A DNA stretch of 64,000 nucleotides, taken from the NCBI GenBank assembly GCA_023362775.1, contig JALMGJ010000013.1:28886584-28950583 (forward strand), written 5' to 3'. Within the stretch, counting starts at the first letter, position 1. The number at the start of each line of letters is the position of its first letter. A program made the position numbers and the translations under genes. Source of the DNA: Charina bottae. Lineage: Eukaryota; Chordata; Lepidosauria; Squamata; Charinaidae. Of this stretch, positions 54,301 through 64,000 are shown piece by piece. The notes beneath the pieces are model-generated. The model was given only the letters and a program-made list of their open reading frames with translations. It did not search any database and had not been told where the DNA came from.

Positions 54301-57300
54301 TTTTTCTGCAGCACAGACTTGATGGTTATCTGTGGGGGCCCAATTAGGGACATAAAGAGAGGGCTCTTTTGTCTGCAGCACAGACTTGAGGGTTATTTGT
54401 GGAGCCCCAATTAGGGACATAGAGAGAGGGCTCTTTTTCCTACGCCACAGACTTGAGGGTTATTTGTGGAGGCCCAATTAGGGACATAGAGAGAGGGCTC
54501 TTTTGCGTGGGCCACAGACTTGAGGGTTATTTGTGGAGGCCCAATTAGGGACATAGAGAGAGGGCTCTTTTTCCTACGCCACAGGCTTGAGGGTTATTTG
54601 TGGAGGCCCAATTAGGGACATAGAGAGAGGGCTCTTTTGCCCGCGCCACAGACTTGAGGGTTATTTGTGGAGGCCCAATTAGGGACATAGAGAGAGGGCT
54701 CTTTTGCCCGCGCCACAGACTTGAGGGTTATTTGTGGAGGTCCCATTAGGGACATAGAGAGAGGGCTCTTTTTCCCGCGCCACAGGCTTGAGGGTTATTT
54801 GTGGAGGCCCAATTAGGGACATAGAGAGAGGGCTCTTTTGCGTGCGCCACAGACTTGAGGGTTATTTGTGGAGGCCCAATTAGGGACATAGAGAGAGGGC
54901 TCTTTTGCGTGGGCCACAGACTTGAGGGTTATTTGTGGAGGCCCAATTAGGGACATAGAGAGAGGGCTCTTTTGCGTGCGCCACAGACTTGAGGGTTATT
55001 TGTGGAGGCCCAATTAGGGACATAGAGAGAGGGCTCTTTTGCGTGGGCCACAGACTTGAGGGTTATTTGTGGAGGCCCAATTAGGGACATAGAGAGAGGG
55101 CTCTTTTGCCCGCGCCACAGACTTGAGGGTTATTTGTGGAGGCCCAATTAGGGACATAGAGAGAGGGCTCTTTTGCCCGCGCCACAGACTTGAGGGTTAT
55201 TTGTGGAGGCCCAATTAGGGACATAGAGAGGGGGCTCTTTTTTCTGCAGCACAGACTTGATGGTTATCTGTGGGGGCCCAATTAGGGACATAAAGAGAGG
55301 GCTCTTTTGTCTGCAGCACAGACTTGAGGGTTATTTGTGGAGCCCCAATTAGGGACATAGAGAGAGGGCTCTTTTTCCTACGCCACAGACTTGAGGGTTA
55401 TTTGTGGAGGCCCAATTAGGGACATAGAGAGAGGGCTCTTTTGCGTGGGCCACAGACTTGAGGGTTATTTGTGGAGGCCCAATTAGGGACATAGAGAGAG
55501 GGCTCTTTTGCCCGCGCCACAGACTTGAGGGTTATTTGTGGAGGCCCAATTAGGGACATAGAGAGAGGGCTCTTTTGCGTGGGCCACAGACTTGAGGGTT
55601 ATTTGTGGAGGTCCCATTAGGGACATAGAGAGAGGGCTCTTTTTCCCGCGCCACAGGCTTGAGGGTTATTTGTGGAGGCCCAATTAGGGACATAGGGTGA
55701 GGGCTCTTTTTTCTGCAGCACAGACTTGAGGGTTATTTGTGGAGGTCCCATTAGGGACATAGAGAGAGGGCTCTTTTGCCCGCGCCACAGGCTTGAGGGT
55801 TATTTGTGGAGGTCCCATTAGGGACATAGAGAGAGGGCTCTTTTGCCCGCGCCACAGACTTGAGGGTTATTTGTGGAGGTCCCATTAGGGACATAGAGAG
55901 AGGGCTCTTTTGCCCGCGCCACAGGCTTGAGGGTTATTTGTGGAGGCCCAATTAGGGACATAGAGAGAGGGCTCTTTTGCCCGTGCCACAGACTTGAGGG
56001 TTATTTGTGGAGGCCCAATTAGGGACATAGAGAGAGGGCTCTTTTGCCTGCGCCACAGACTTGAGGGTTATTTGTGGAGGCCCAATTACGGACATAGAGA
56101 GAGGGATCTTTTGCCTGCTGCACAGACTTGAGGGTTATTTGTGGAGGCCCAATTAGGGACATAGAGAGAGGGCTCTTTTGCGTGGGCCACAGACTTGAGG
56201 GTTATTTGTGGAGGCCCAATTAGGGACATAGAGAGAGGGCTCTTTTTCCTACGCCACAGGCTTGAGGGTTATTTGTGGAGGCCCAATTAGGGACATAGAG
56301 AGAGGGCTCTTTTGCCCGCGCCACAGACTTGAGGGTTATTTGTGGAGGCCCAATTAGGGACATAGAGAGAGGGCTCTTTTGCCCGCGCCACAGACTTGAG
56401 GGTTATTTGTGGAGGTCCCATTAGGGACATAGAGAGAGGGCTCTTTTTCCCGCGCCACAGGCTTGAGGGTTATTTGTGGAGGCCCAATTAGGGACATAGA
56501 GAGAGGGCTCTTTTGCGTGCGCCACAGACTTGAGGGTTATTTGTGGAGGCCCAATTAGGGACATAGAGAGAGGGCTCTTTTGCGTGGGCCACAGACTTGA
56601 GGGTTATTTGTGGAGGCCCAATTAGGGACATAGAGAGAGGGATCTTTTGCCTGCTGCACAGACTTGAGGGTTATTTGTGGAGGCCCAATTAGGGACATAG
56701 AGAGAGGGCTCTTTTGCCCGCGCCACAGACTTGAGGGTTATTCGTGGAGGCCCAATTAGGGACATAGAGAGAGGGATCTTTTGCCCGCGCCACAGACTTG
56801 AGGGTTATTTGTGGAGGCCCAATTAGGGACATAGAGAGAGGGCTCTTTTGCCCGCAGCACAGGCTTGAGGGTTATTTGTGGAGGCCCAATTAGGGACATA
56901 GAGAGGGGGCTCTTTTGCCCGCGCCACAGGCTTGAGGGTTATTTCTGGAGGCCCAATTAGGGACATAGAGAGAGGGCTCTTTTGCCCACGCCACAGGCTT
57001 GAGGGTTATTTGTGGAGGCCCAATTAGGGACATAGAGAGAGGGCTCTTTTTTCTGCAGCACAGACTTGATGGTTATCTGTGGGGGCCCAATTAGGGACAT
57101 AAAGAGAGGGCTCTTTTGTCTGCAGCACAGACTTGAGGGTTATTTGTGGAGGCCCAATTAGGGACATAGAGAGAGGGCTCTTTTGCGTGGGCCACAGACA
57201 TGAGGGTTATTTGTGGAGGCCCAATTAGGGACATAGAGAGAGGGCTCTTTTGCCCACGCCACAGGCTTGAGGGTTATTTGTGGAGGCCCAATTAGGGACA

Positions 57301-60300
57301 TAGAGAGAGGGCTCTTTTGCCCGCAGCACAGGCTTGAGGGTTATTTGTGGAGGCCCAATTAGGGACATAGAGAGAGGGCTCTTTTGCCCGCAGCACAGGC
57401 TTGAGGGTTATTTGTGGAGGCCCAATTAGGGACATAGAGAGGGGGCTCTTTTGCCCGCGCCACAGGCTTGAGGGTTATTTGTGGAGGCCCAATTAGGGAC
57501 ATAGAGAGAGGGCTCTTTTGCCCGCAGCACAGGCTTGAGGGTTATTTGTGGAGGCCCAATTAGGGACATAGAGAGAGGGCTCTTTTTTCTGCAGCACAGA
57601 CTTGATGGTTATCTGTGGGGGCCCAATTAGGGACATAAAGAGAGGGCTCTTTTGTCTGCAGCACAGACTTGAGGGTTATTTGTGGAGCCCCAATTAGGGA
57701 CATAGAGAGAGGGCTCTTTTGCGTGCGCCACAGACTTGAGGGTTATTTGTGGAGGCCCAATTAGGGACATAGAGAGAGGGCTCTTTTGCGTGCGCCACAG
57801 ACTTGAGGGTTATTTGTGGAGGCCCAATTAGGGACATAGAGAGAGGGCTCTTTTTCCTACGCCACAGGCTTGAGGGTTATTTGTGGAGGCCCAATTAGGG
57901 ACATAGAGAGAGGGCTCTTTTGCGTGGGCCACAGACATGAGGGTTATTTGTGGAGGCCCAATTAGGGACATAGAGAGAGGGCTCTTTTGCCCGCGCCACA
58001 GACTTGAGGGTTATTTGTGGAGGCCCAATTAGGGACATAGAGAGAGGGCTCTTTTGCCCGCAGCACAGGCTTGAGGGTTATTTGTGGAGGCCCAATTAGG
58101 GACATAGAGAGGGGGCTCTTTTGCCCGCGCCACAGGCTTGAGGGTTATTTGTGGAGGCCCAATTAGGGACATAGAGAGAGGGCTCTTTTGCCCACGCCAC
58201 AGGCTTGAGGGTTATTTGTGGAGGTCCAATTAGGGACATAGAGAGAGGGCTCTTTTTTCTGCAGGACAGACTTGATGGTTATCTGTGGGGGCCCAATTAG
58301 GGACATAAAGAGAGGGCTCTTTTGTCTGCAGCACAGACTTGAGGGTTATTTGTGGAGCCCCAATTAGGGACATAGAGAGAGGGCTCTTTTGCCCACGCCA
58401 CAGGCTTGAGGGTTATTTGTGGAGGCCCAATTAGGGACATAGAGAGAGGGCTCTTTTGCCCGCGCCACAGGCTTGAGGGTTATTTGTGGAGGCCCAATTA
58501 GGGACATAGAGAGAGGGCTCTTTTGCCCGCAGCACAGGCTTGAGGGTTATTTGTGGAGGCCCAATTAGGGACATAGAGAGGGGGCTCTTTTGCCCGCGCC
58601 ACAGGCTTGAGGGTTATTTGTGGAGGCCCAATTAGGGACATAGAGAGAGGGCTCTTTTGCCCGCAGCACAGGCTTGAGGGTTATTTGTGGAGGCCCAATT
58701 AGGGACATAGAGAGAGGGCTCTTTTTTCTGCAGCACAGACTTGATGGTTATCTGTGGAGGCCCAATTAGGGACATAAAGAGAGGGCTCTTTTTCCTACGC
58801 CACAGGCTTGAGGGTTATTTGTGGAGGCCCAATTAGGGACATAGAGAGAGGGCTCTTTTTCCTACGCCACAGACTTGAGGGTTATTTGTGGAGGCCCAAT
58901 TAGGGACATAGAGAGGGGGCTCTTTTTTCTGCAGCACAGACTTGATGGTTATCTGTGGGGGCCCAATTAGGGACATAAAGAGAGGGCTCTTTTGTCTGCA
59001 GCACAGACTTGAGGGTTATTTGTGGAGCCCCAATTAGGGACATAGAGAGAGGGCTCTTTTTCCTACGCCACAGACTTGAGGGTTATTTGTGGAGGCCCAA
59101 TTAGGGACATAGAGAGAGGGCTCTTTTGCGTGGGCCACAGACTTGAGGGTTATTTGTGGAGGCCCAATTAGGGACATAGAGAGAGGGCTCTTTTTCCTAC
59201 GCCACAGGCTTGAGGGTTATTTGTGGAGGCCCAATTAGGGACATAGAGAGAGGGCTCTTTTGCCCGCGCCACAGACTTGAGGGTTATTTGTGGAGGCCCA
59301 ATTAGGGACATAGAGAGAGGGCTCTTTTGCCCGCGCCACAGACTTGAGGGTTATTTGTGGAGGTCCCATTAGGGACATAGAGAGAGGGCTCTTTTTCCCG
59401 CGCCACAGGCTTGAGGGTTATTTGTGGAGGCCCAATTAGGGACATAGAGAGAGGGCTCTTTTGCGTGCGCCACAGACTTGAGGGTTATTTGTGGAGGCCC
59501 AATTAGGGACATAGAGAGAGGGCTCTTTTGCGTGGGGCACAGACTTGAGGGTTATTTGTGGAGGCCCAATTAGGGACATAGAGAGAGGGCTCTTTTGCGT
59601 GCGCCACAGACTTGAGGGTTATTTGTGGAGGCCCAATTAGGGACATAGAGAGAGGGCTCTTTTGCGTGGGCCACAGACTTGAGGGTTATTTGTGGAGGCC
59701 CAATTAGGGACATAGAGAGAGGGCTCTTTTGCCCACGCCACAGGCTTGAGGGTTATTTGTGGAGGTCCCATTAGGGACATAGAGAGAGGGCTCTTTTTCC
59801 CGCGCCACAGGCTTGAGGGTTATTTGTGGAGGCCCAATTAGGGACATAGAGAGAGGGCTCTTTTGCCCACGCCACAGACTTGAGGGTTATTTGTGGAGGT
59901 CCCATTAGGGACATAGAGAGAGGGCTCTTTTTCCCGCGCCACAGGCTTGAGGGTTATTTGTGGAGGCCCAATTAGGGACATAGAGAGAGGGCTCTTTTGC
60001 CCGCGCCACAGACTTGAGGGTTATTTGTGGAGGCCCAATTAGGGACATAGAGAGAGGGCTCTTTTGCCCGCGCCACAGACTTGAGGGTTATTTGTGGAGG
60101 CCCAATTAGGGACATAGAGAGAGGGCTCTTTTGCCCGCAGCACAGGCTTGAGGGTTATTTGTGGAGGCCCAATTAGGGACATAGAGAGGGGGCTCTTTTG
60201 CCCGCGCCACAGGCTTGAGGGTTATTTGTGGAGGCCCAATTAGGGACATAGAGAGAGGGCTCTTTTGCCCACGCCACAGGCTTGAGGGTTATTTGTGGAG

Positions 60301-63300
60301 GTCCAATTAGGGACATAGAGAGAGGGCTCTTTTTTCTGCAGCACAGACTTGATGGTTATCTGTGGGGGCCCAATTAGGGACATAAAGAGAGGGCTCTTTT
60401 GTCTGCAGCACAGACTTGAGGGTTATTTGTGGAGCCCCAATTAGGGACATAGAGAGAGGGCTCTTTTGCCCACGCCACAGGCTTGAGGGTTATTTGTGGA
60501 GGCCCAATTAGGGACATAGAGAGAGGGCTCTTTTGCCCGCGCCACAGGCTTGAGGGTTATTTGTGGAGGCCCAATTAGGGACATAGAGAGAGGGCTCTTT
60601 TGCCCGCAGCACAGGCTTGAGGGTTATTTGTGGAGGCCCAATTAGGGACATAGAGAGGGGGCTCTTTTGCCCGCGCCACAGGCTTGAGGGTTATTTGTGG
60701 AGGCCCAATTAGGGACATAGAGAGAGGGCTCTTTTGCCCGCAGCACAGGCTTGAGGGTTATTTGTGGAGGCCCAATTAGGGACATAGAGAGAGGGCTCTT
60801 TTTTCTGCAGCACAGACTTGATGGTTATCTGTGGAGGCCCAATTAGGGACATAAAGAGAGGGCTCTTTTTCCTACGCCACAGGCTTGAGGGTTATTTGTG
60901 GAGGCCCAATTAGGGACATAGAGAGAGGGCTCTTTTTCCTACGCCACAGACTTGAGGGTTATTTGTGGAGGCCCAATTAGGGACATAGAGAGGGGGCTCT
61001 TTTTTCTGCAGCACAGACTTGATGGTTATCTGTGGGGGCCCAATTAGGGACATAAAGAGAGGGCTCTTTTGTCTGCAGCACAGACTTGAGGGTTATTTGT
61101 GGAGCCCCAATTAGGGACATAGAGAGAGGGCTCTTTTTCCTACGCCACAGACTTGAGGGTTATTTGTGGAGGCCCAATTAGGGACATAGAGAGAGGGCTC
61201 TTTTGCGTGGGCCACAGACTTGAGGGTTATTTGTGGAGGCCCAATTAGGGACATAGAGAGAGGGCTCTTTTTCCTACGCCACAGGCTTGAGGGTTATTTG
61301 TGGAGGCCCAATTAGGGACATAGAGAGAGGGCTCTTTTGCCCGCGCCACAGACTTGAGGGTTATTTGTGGAGGCCCAATTAGGGACATAGAGAGAGGGCT
61401 CTTTTGCCCGCGCCACAGACTTGAGGGTTATTTGTGGAGGTCCCATTAGGGACATAGAGAGAGGGCTCTTTTTCCCGCGCCACAGGCTTGAGGGTTATTT
61501 GTGGAGGCCCAATTAGGGACATAGAGAGAGGGCTCTTTTGCGTGCGCCACAGACTTGAGGGTTATTTGTGGAGGCCCAATTAGGGACATAGAGAGAGGGC
61601 TCTTTTGCGTGGGCCACAGACTTGAGGGTTATTTGTGGAGGCCCAATTAGGGACATAGAGAGAGGGCTCTTTTGCGTGCGCCACAGACTTGAGGGTTATT
61701 TGTGGAGGCCCAATTAGGGACATAGAGAGAGGGCTCTTTTGCGTGGGCCACAGACTTGAGGGTTATTTGTGGAGGCCCAATTAGGGACATAGAGAGAGGG
61801 CTCTTTTGCCCGCGCCACAGACTTGAGGGTTATTTGTGGAGGCCCAATTAGGGACATAGAGAGAGGGCTCTTTTGCCCGCGCCACAGACTTGAGGGTTAT
61901 TTGTGGAGGCCCAATTAGGGACATAGAGAGGGGGCTCTTTTTTCTGCAGCACAGACTTGATGGTTATCTGTGGGGGCCCAATTAGGGACATAAAGAGAGG
62001 GCTCTTTTGTCTGCAGCACAGACTTGAGGGTTATTTGTGGAGCCCCAATTAGGGACATAGAGAGAGGGCTCTTTTTCCTACGCCACAGACTTGAGGGTTA
62101 TTTGTGGAGGCCCAATTAGGGACATAGAGAGAGGGCTCTTTTGCGTGGGCCACAGACTTGAGGGTTATTTGTGGAGGCCCAATTAGGGACATAGAGAGAG
62201 GGCTCTTTTGCCCGCGCCACAGACTTGAGGGTTATTTGTGGAGGCCCAATTAGGGACATAGAGAGAGGGCTCTTTTGCGTGGGCCACAGACTTGAGGGTT
62301 ATTTGTGGAGGTCCCATTAGGGACATAGAGAGAGGGCTCTTTTTCCCGCGCCACAGGCTTGAGGGTTATTTGTGGAGGCCCAATTAGGGACATAGGGTGA
62401 GGGCTCTTTTTTCTGCAGCACAGACTTGAGGGTTATTTGTGGAGGTCCCATTAGGGACATAGAGAGAGGGCTCTTTTGCCCGCGCCACAGGCTTGAGGGT
62501 TATTTGTGGAGGTCCCATTAGGGACATAGAGAGAGGGCTCTTTTGCCCGCGCCACAGACTTGAGGGTTATTTGTGGAGGTCCCATTAGGGACATAGAGAG
62601 AGGGCTCTTTTGCCCGCGCCACAGGCTTGAGGGTTATTTGTGGAGGCCCAATTAGGGACATAGAGAGAGGGCTCTTTTGCCCGTGCCACAGACTTGAGGG
62701 TTATTTGTGGAGGCCCAATTAGGGACATAGAGAGAGGGCTCTTTTGCCTGCGCCACAGACTTGAGGGTTATTTGTGGAGGCCCAATTACGGACATAGAGA
62801 GAGGGATCTTTTGCCTGCTGCACAGACTTGAGGGTTATTTGTGGAGGCCCAATTAGGGACATAGAGAGAGGGCTCTTTTGCGTGGGCCACAGACTTGAGG
62901 GTTATTTGTGGAGGCCCAATTAGGGACATAGAGAGAGGGCTCTTTTTCCTACGCCACAGGCTTGAGGGTTATTTGTGGAGGCCCAATTAGGGACATAGAG
63001 AGAGGGCTCTTTTGCCCGCGCCACAGACTTGAGGGTTATTTGTGGAGGCCCAATTAGGGACATAGAGAGAGGGCTCTTTTGCCCGCGCCACAGACTTGAG
63101 GGTTATTTGTGGAGGTCCCATTAGGGACATAGAGAGAGGGCTCTTTTTCCCGCGCCACAGGCTTGAGGGTTATTTGTGGAGGCCCAATTAGGGACATAGA
63201 GAGAGGGCTCTTTTGCGTGCGCCACAGACTTGAGGGTTATTTGTGGAGGCCCAATTAGGGACATAGAGAGAGGGCTCTTTTGCGTGGGCCACAGACTTGA

Positions 63301-63341
63301 GGGTTATTTGTGGAGGCCCAATTAGGGACATAGAGAGAGGG
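49889..63341. repeat. 6700-bp (100-monomer) tandem duplication in the satellite
   Basis: 49889-56588 and 56589-63288 correspond at an offset of 6700 bp. The unusual variants ATAGGGTGAGGG (55694 and 62394), TTCGTGGAGG (50041 and 56741) and AATTACGGAC all recur at that offset. Only three single-base differences were noticed (51461/58161, 51565/58265, 52837/59537). Confidence 0.9.
51343..55111. repeat. 2077-bp (31-monomer) repeat nested in the 6.7-kb unit
   Basis: 51343-53034 and 53420-55111 match at an offset of 2077 bp, 31 x 67, for example GGAGGTCCAATTAGG following GCCCACGCC at 51491 and 53568. Confidence 0.8.
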
Positions 63342-64000
63342 CTCTTTTGCGTGCGTCACAGACTTGAGGGTTATTTGTGGAGGCCCAATTAGGGACATAG
63401 AGAGAGGGCTCTTTTGCGTGGGCCACAGACTTGAGGGTTATTTGTGGAGGCCCAATTAGGGACATAGAGAGAGGGCTCTTTTGCCCGCGCCACAGACTTG
63501 AGGGTTATTTGTGGAGGCCCAATTAGGGACATAGAGAGAGGGCTCTTTTGCCCGCGCCACAGACTTGAGGGTTATTTGTGGAGGCCCAATTAGGGACATA
63601 GAGAGGGGGCTTTTTTTCTGCAGCACAGACTTGATGGTTATCTGTGGGGGCCCAATTAGGGACATAAAGAGAGGGCTCTTTTGTCTGCAGCACAGACTTG
63701 AGGGTTATTTGTGGAGCCCCAATTAGGGACATAGAGAGAGGGCTCTTTTTCCTACGCCACAGACTTGAGGGTTATTTGTGGAGGCCCAATTAGGGACATA
63801 GAGAGAGGGCTCTTTTGCGTGGGCCACAGACTTGAGGGTTATTTGTGGAGGCCCAATTAGGGACATAGAGAGAGGGCTCTTTTGCGTGGGCCACAGACTT
63901 GAGGGTTATTTGTGGAGGCCCAATTAGGGACATAGAGAGAGGGCTCTTTTGCCCGCGCCACAGACTTGAGGGTTATTTGTGGAGGCCCAATTAGGGACAT

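Larger units (their letters stand above)
46905..64000. repeat. 67-bp satellite array with higher-order structure, incomplete at window end
   Basis: About 255 tandem monomers of 67 bp over 17.1 kb. The constant parts are CAATTAGGGACATAGAGAG, then an 8-10 bp variable segment after GGGCTCTTTT, then CACAG-CTTGAGGGTTATTT. At least six monomer types recur, distinguished by that segment: GCCCGCGCC, GCCCGCAGC, GCGTGGGCC, TCCTACGCC, TTTCTGCAGC with GATGGTTATCTG, and a TCCCATT variant. The first few monomers (46905-47230) are more diverged and one is 63 bp. No other sequence interrupts the array, and it continues past 64000. Confidence 0.98.

Noticed and set aside
46905..64000. CRISPR array
   Set aside because: Eukaryotic tandem satellite: the units abut without unique spacers and the variable part belongs to a few recurring types.
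46905..64000. Hammerhead ribozyme or CENP-B box in the 67-bp monomer
   Set aside because: Read on both strands, the monomer has no CTGANGA with GAAA pair and no CENP-B-box-like word.

Overview
This is a vertebrate genomic window, most likely from a squamate reptile and plausibly a snake. The evidence is intron-rich genes with CpG-island promoters, together with the repeat set: RTE/BovB and CR1/L2 LINEs, an L1 with a divergent ORF1, tRNA-derived SINEs of the type common in squamates, Penelope-like elements, hAT and Tc1/mariner-like DNA transposons, and long (GATA)n arrays of the Bkm type known from snakes. No bacterial, phage or CRISPR content is present.

Layout. (1) Positions 1-14935 hold DHX34 on the + strand, a DEAH/RHA-family helicase of nonsense-mediated mRNA decay. 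I could place 16 coding exons (420-13963) that splice in phase into a 1105-residue protein. Its introns carry L2, L1 and SINE copies, a GATA microsatellite and a small inverted-repeat element, and two of its introns use GC-AG splice sites. (2) Positions 14936-27800 are repeat-rich intergenic DNA. The centre is a three-level nest: an L2 LINE sits inside a Penelope-like element, which sits inside a BovB LINE and is flanked by a 15-bp target duplication. (3) Positions 27840-30340 are a very GC-rich CpG island, the best candidate promoter and first-exon region for the next gene. (4) Positions 30340-38775 are again repeat-rich and include Penelope-like terminal repeats, a BovB/RLE-LINE chimera, a CR1 LINE and GATA repeats. 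(5) Positions 38776-43100 hold LRFN3 (SALM4), a synaptic LRR-Ig-FN3 adhesion protein, in two coding exons encoding 623 residues. Human DHX34 and LRFN3 both map to 19q13, so the pairing fits conserved gene content. (6) Positions 43100-46890 contain DNA transposons, a SINE and a 65-bp minisatellite. (7) Positions 46905-64000 are one uninterrupted 67-bp satellite array with nested higher-order repeats (33-, 31- and 100-monomer units) that runs off the window end.

The least ordinary signals are hammerhead-ribozyme cores inside the terminal repeats of two Penelope-like families, the inverted-duplicated structure of the nested Penelope element, and the multi-scale exact duplications in the 67-bp satellite. 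The two genes are ordinary cellular genes with no functional link to each other; the repeats are mobile or structural DNA around them.
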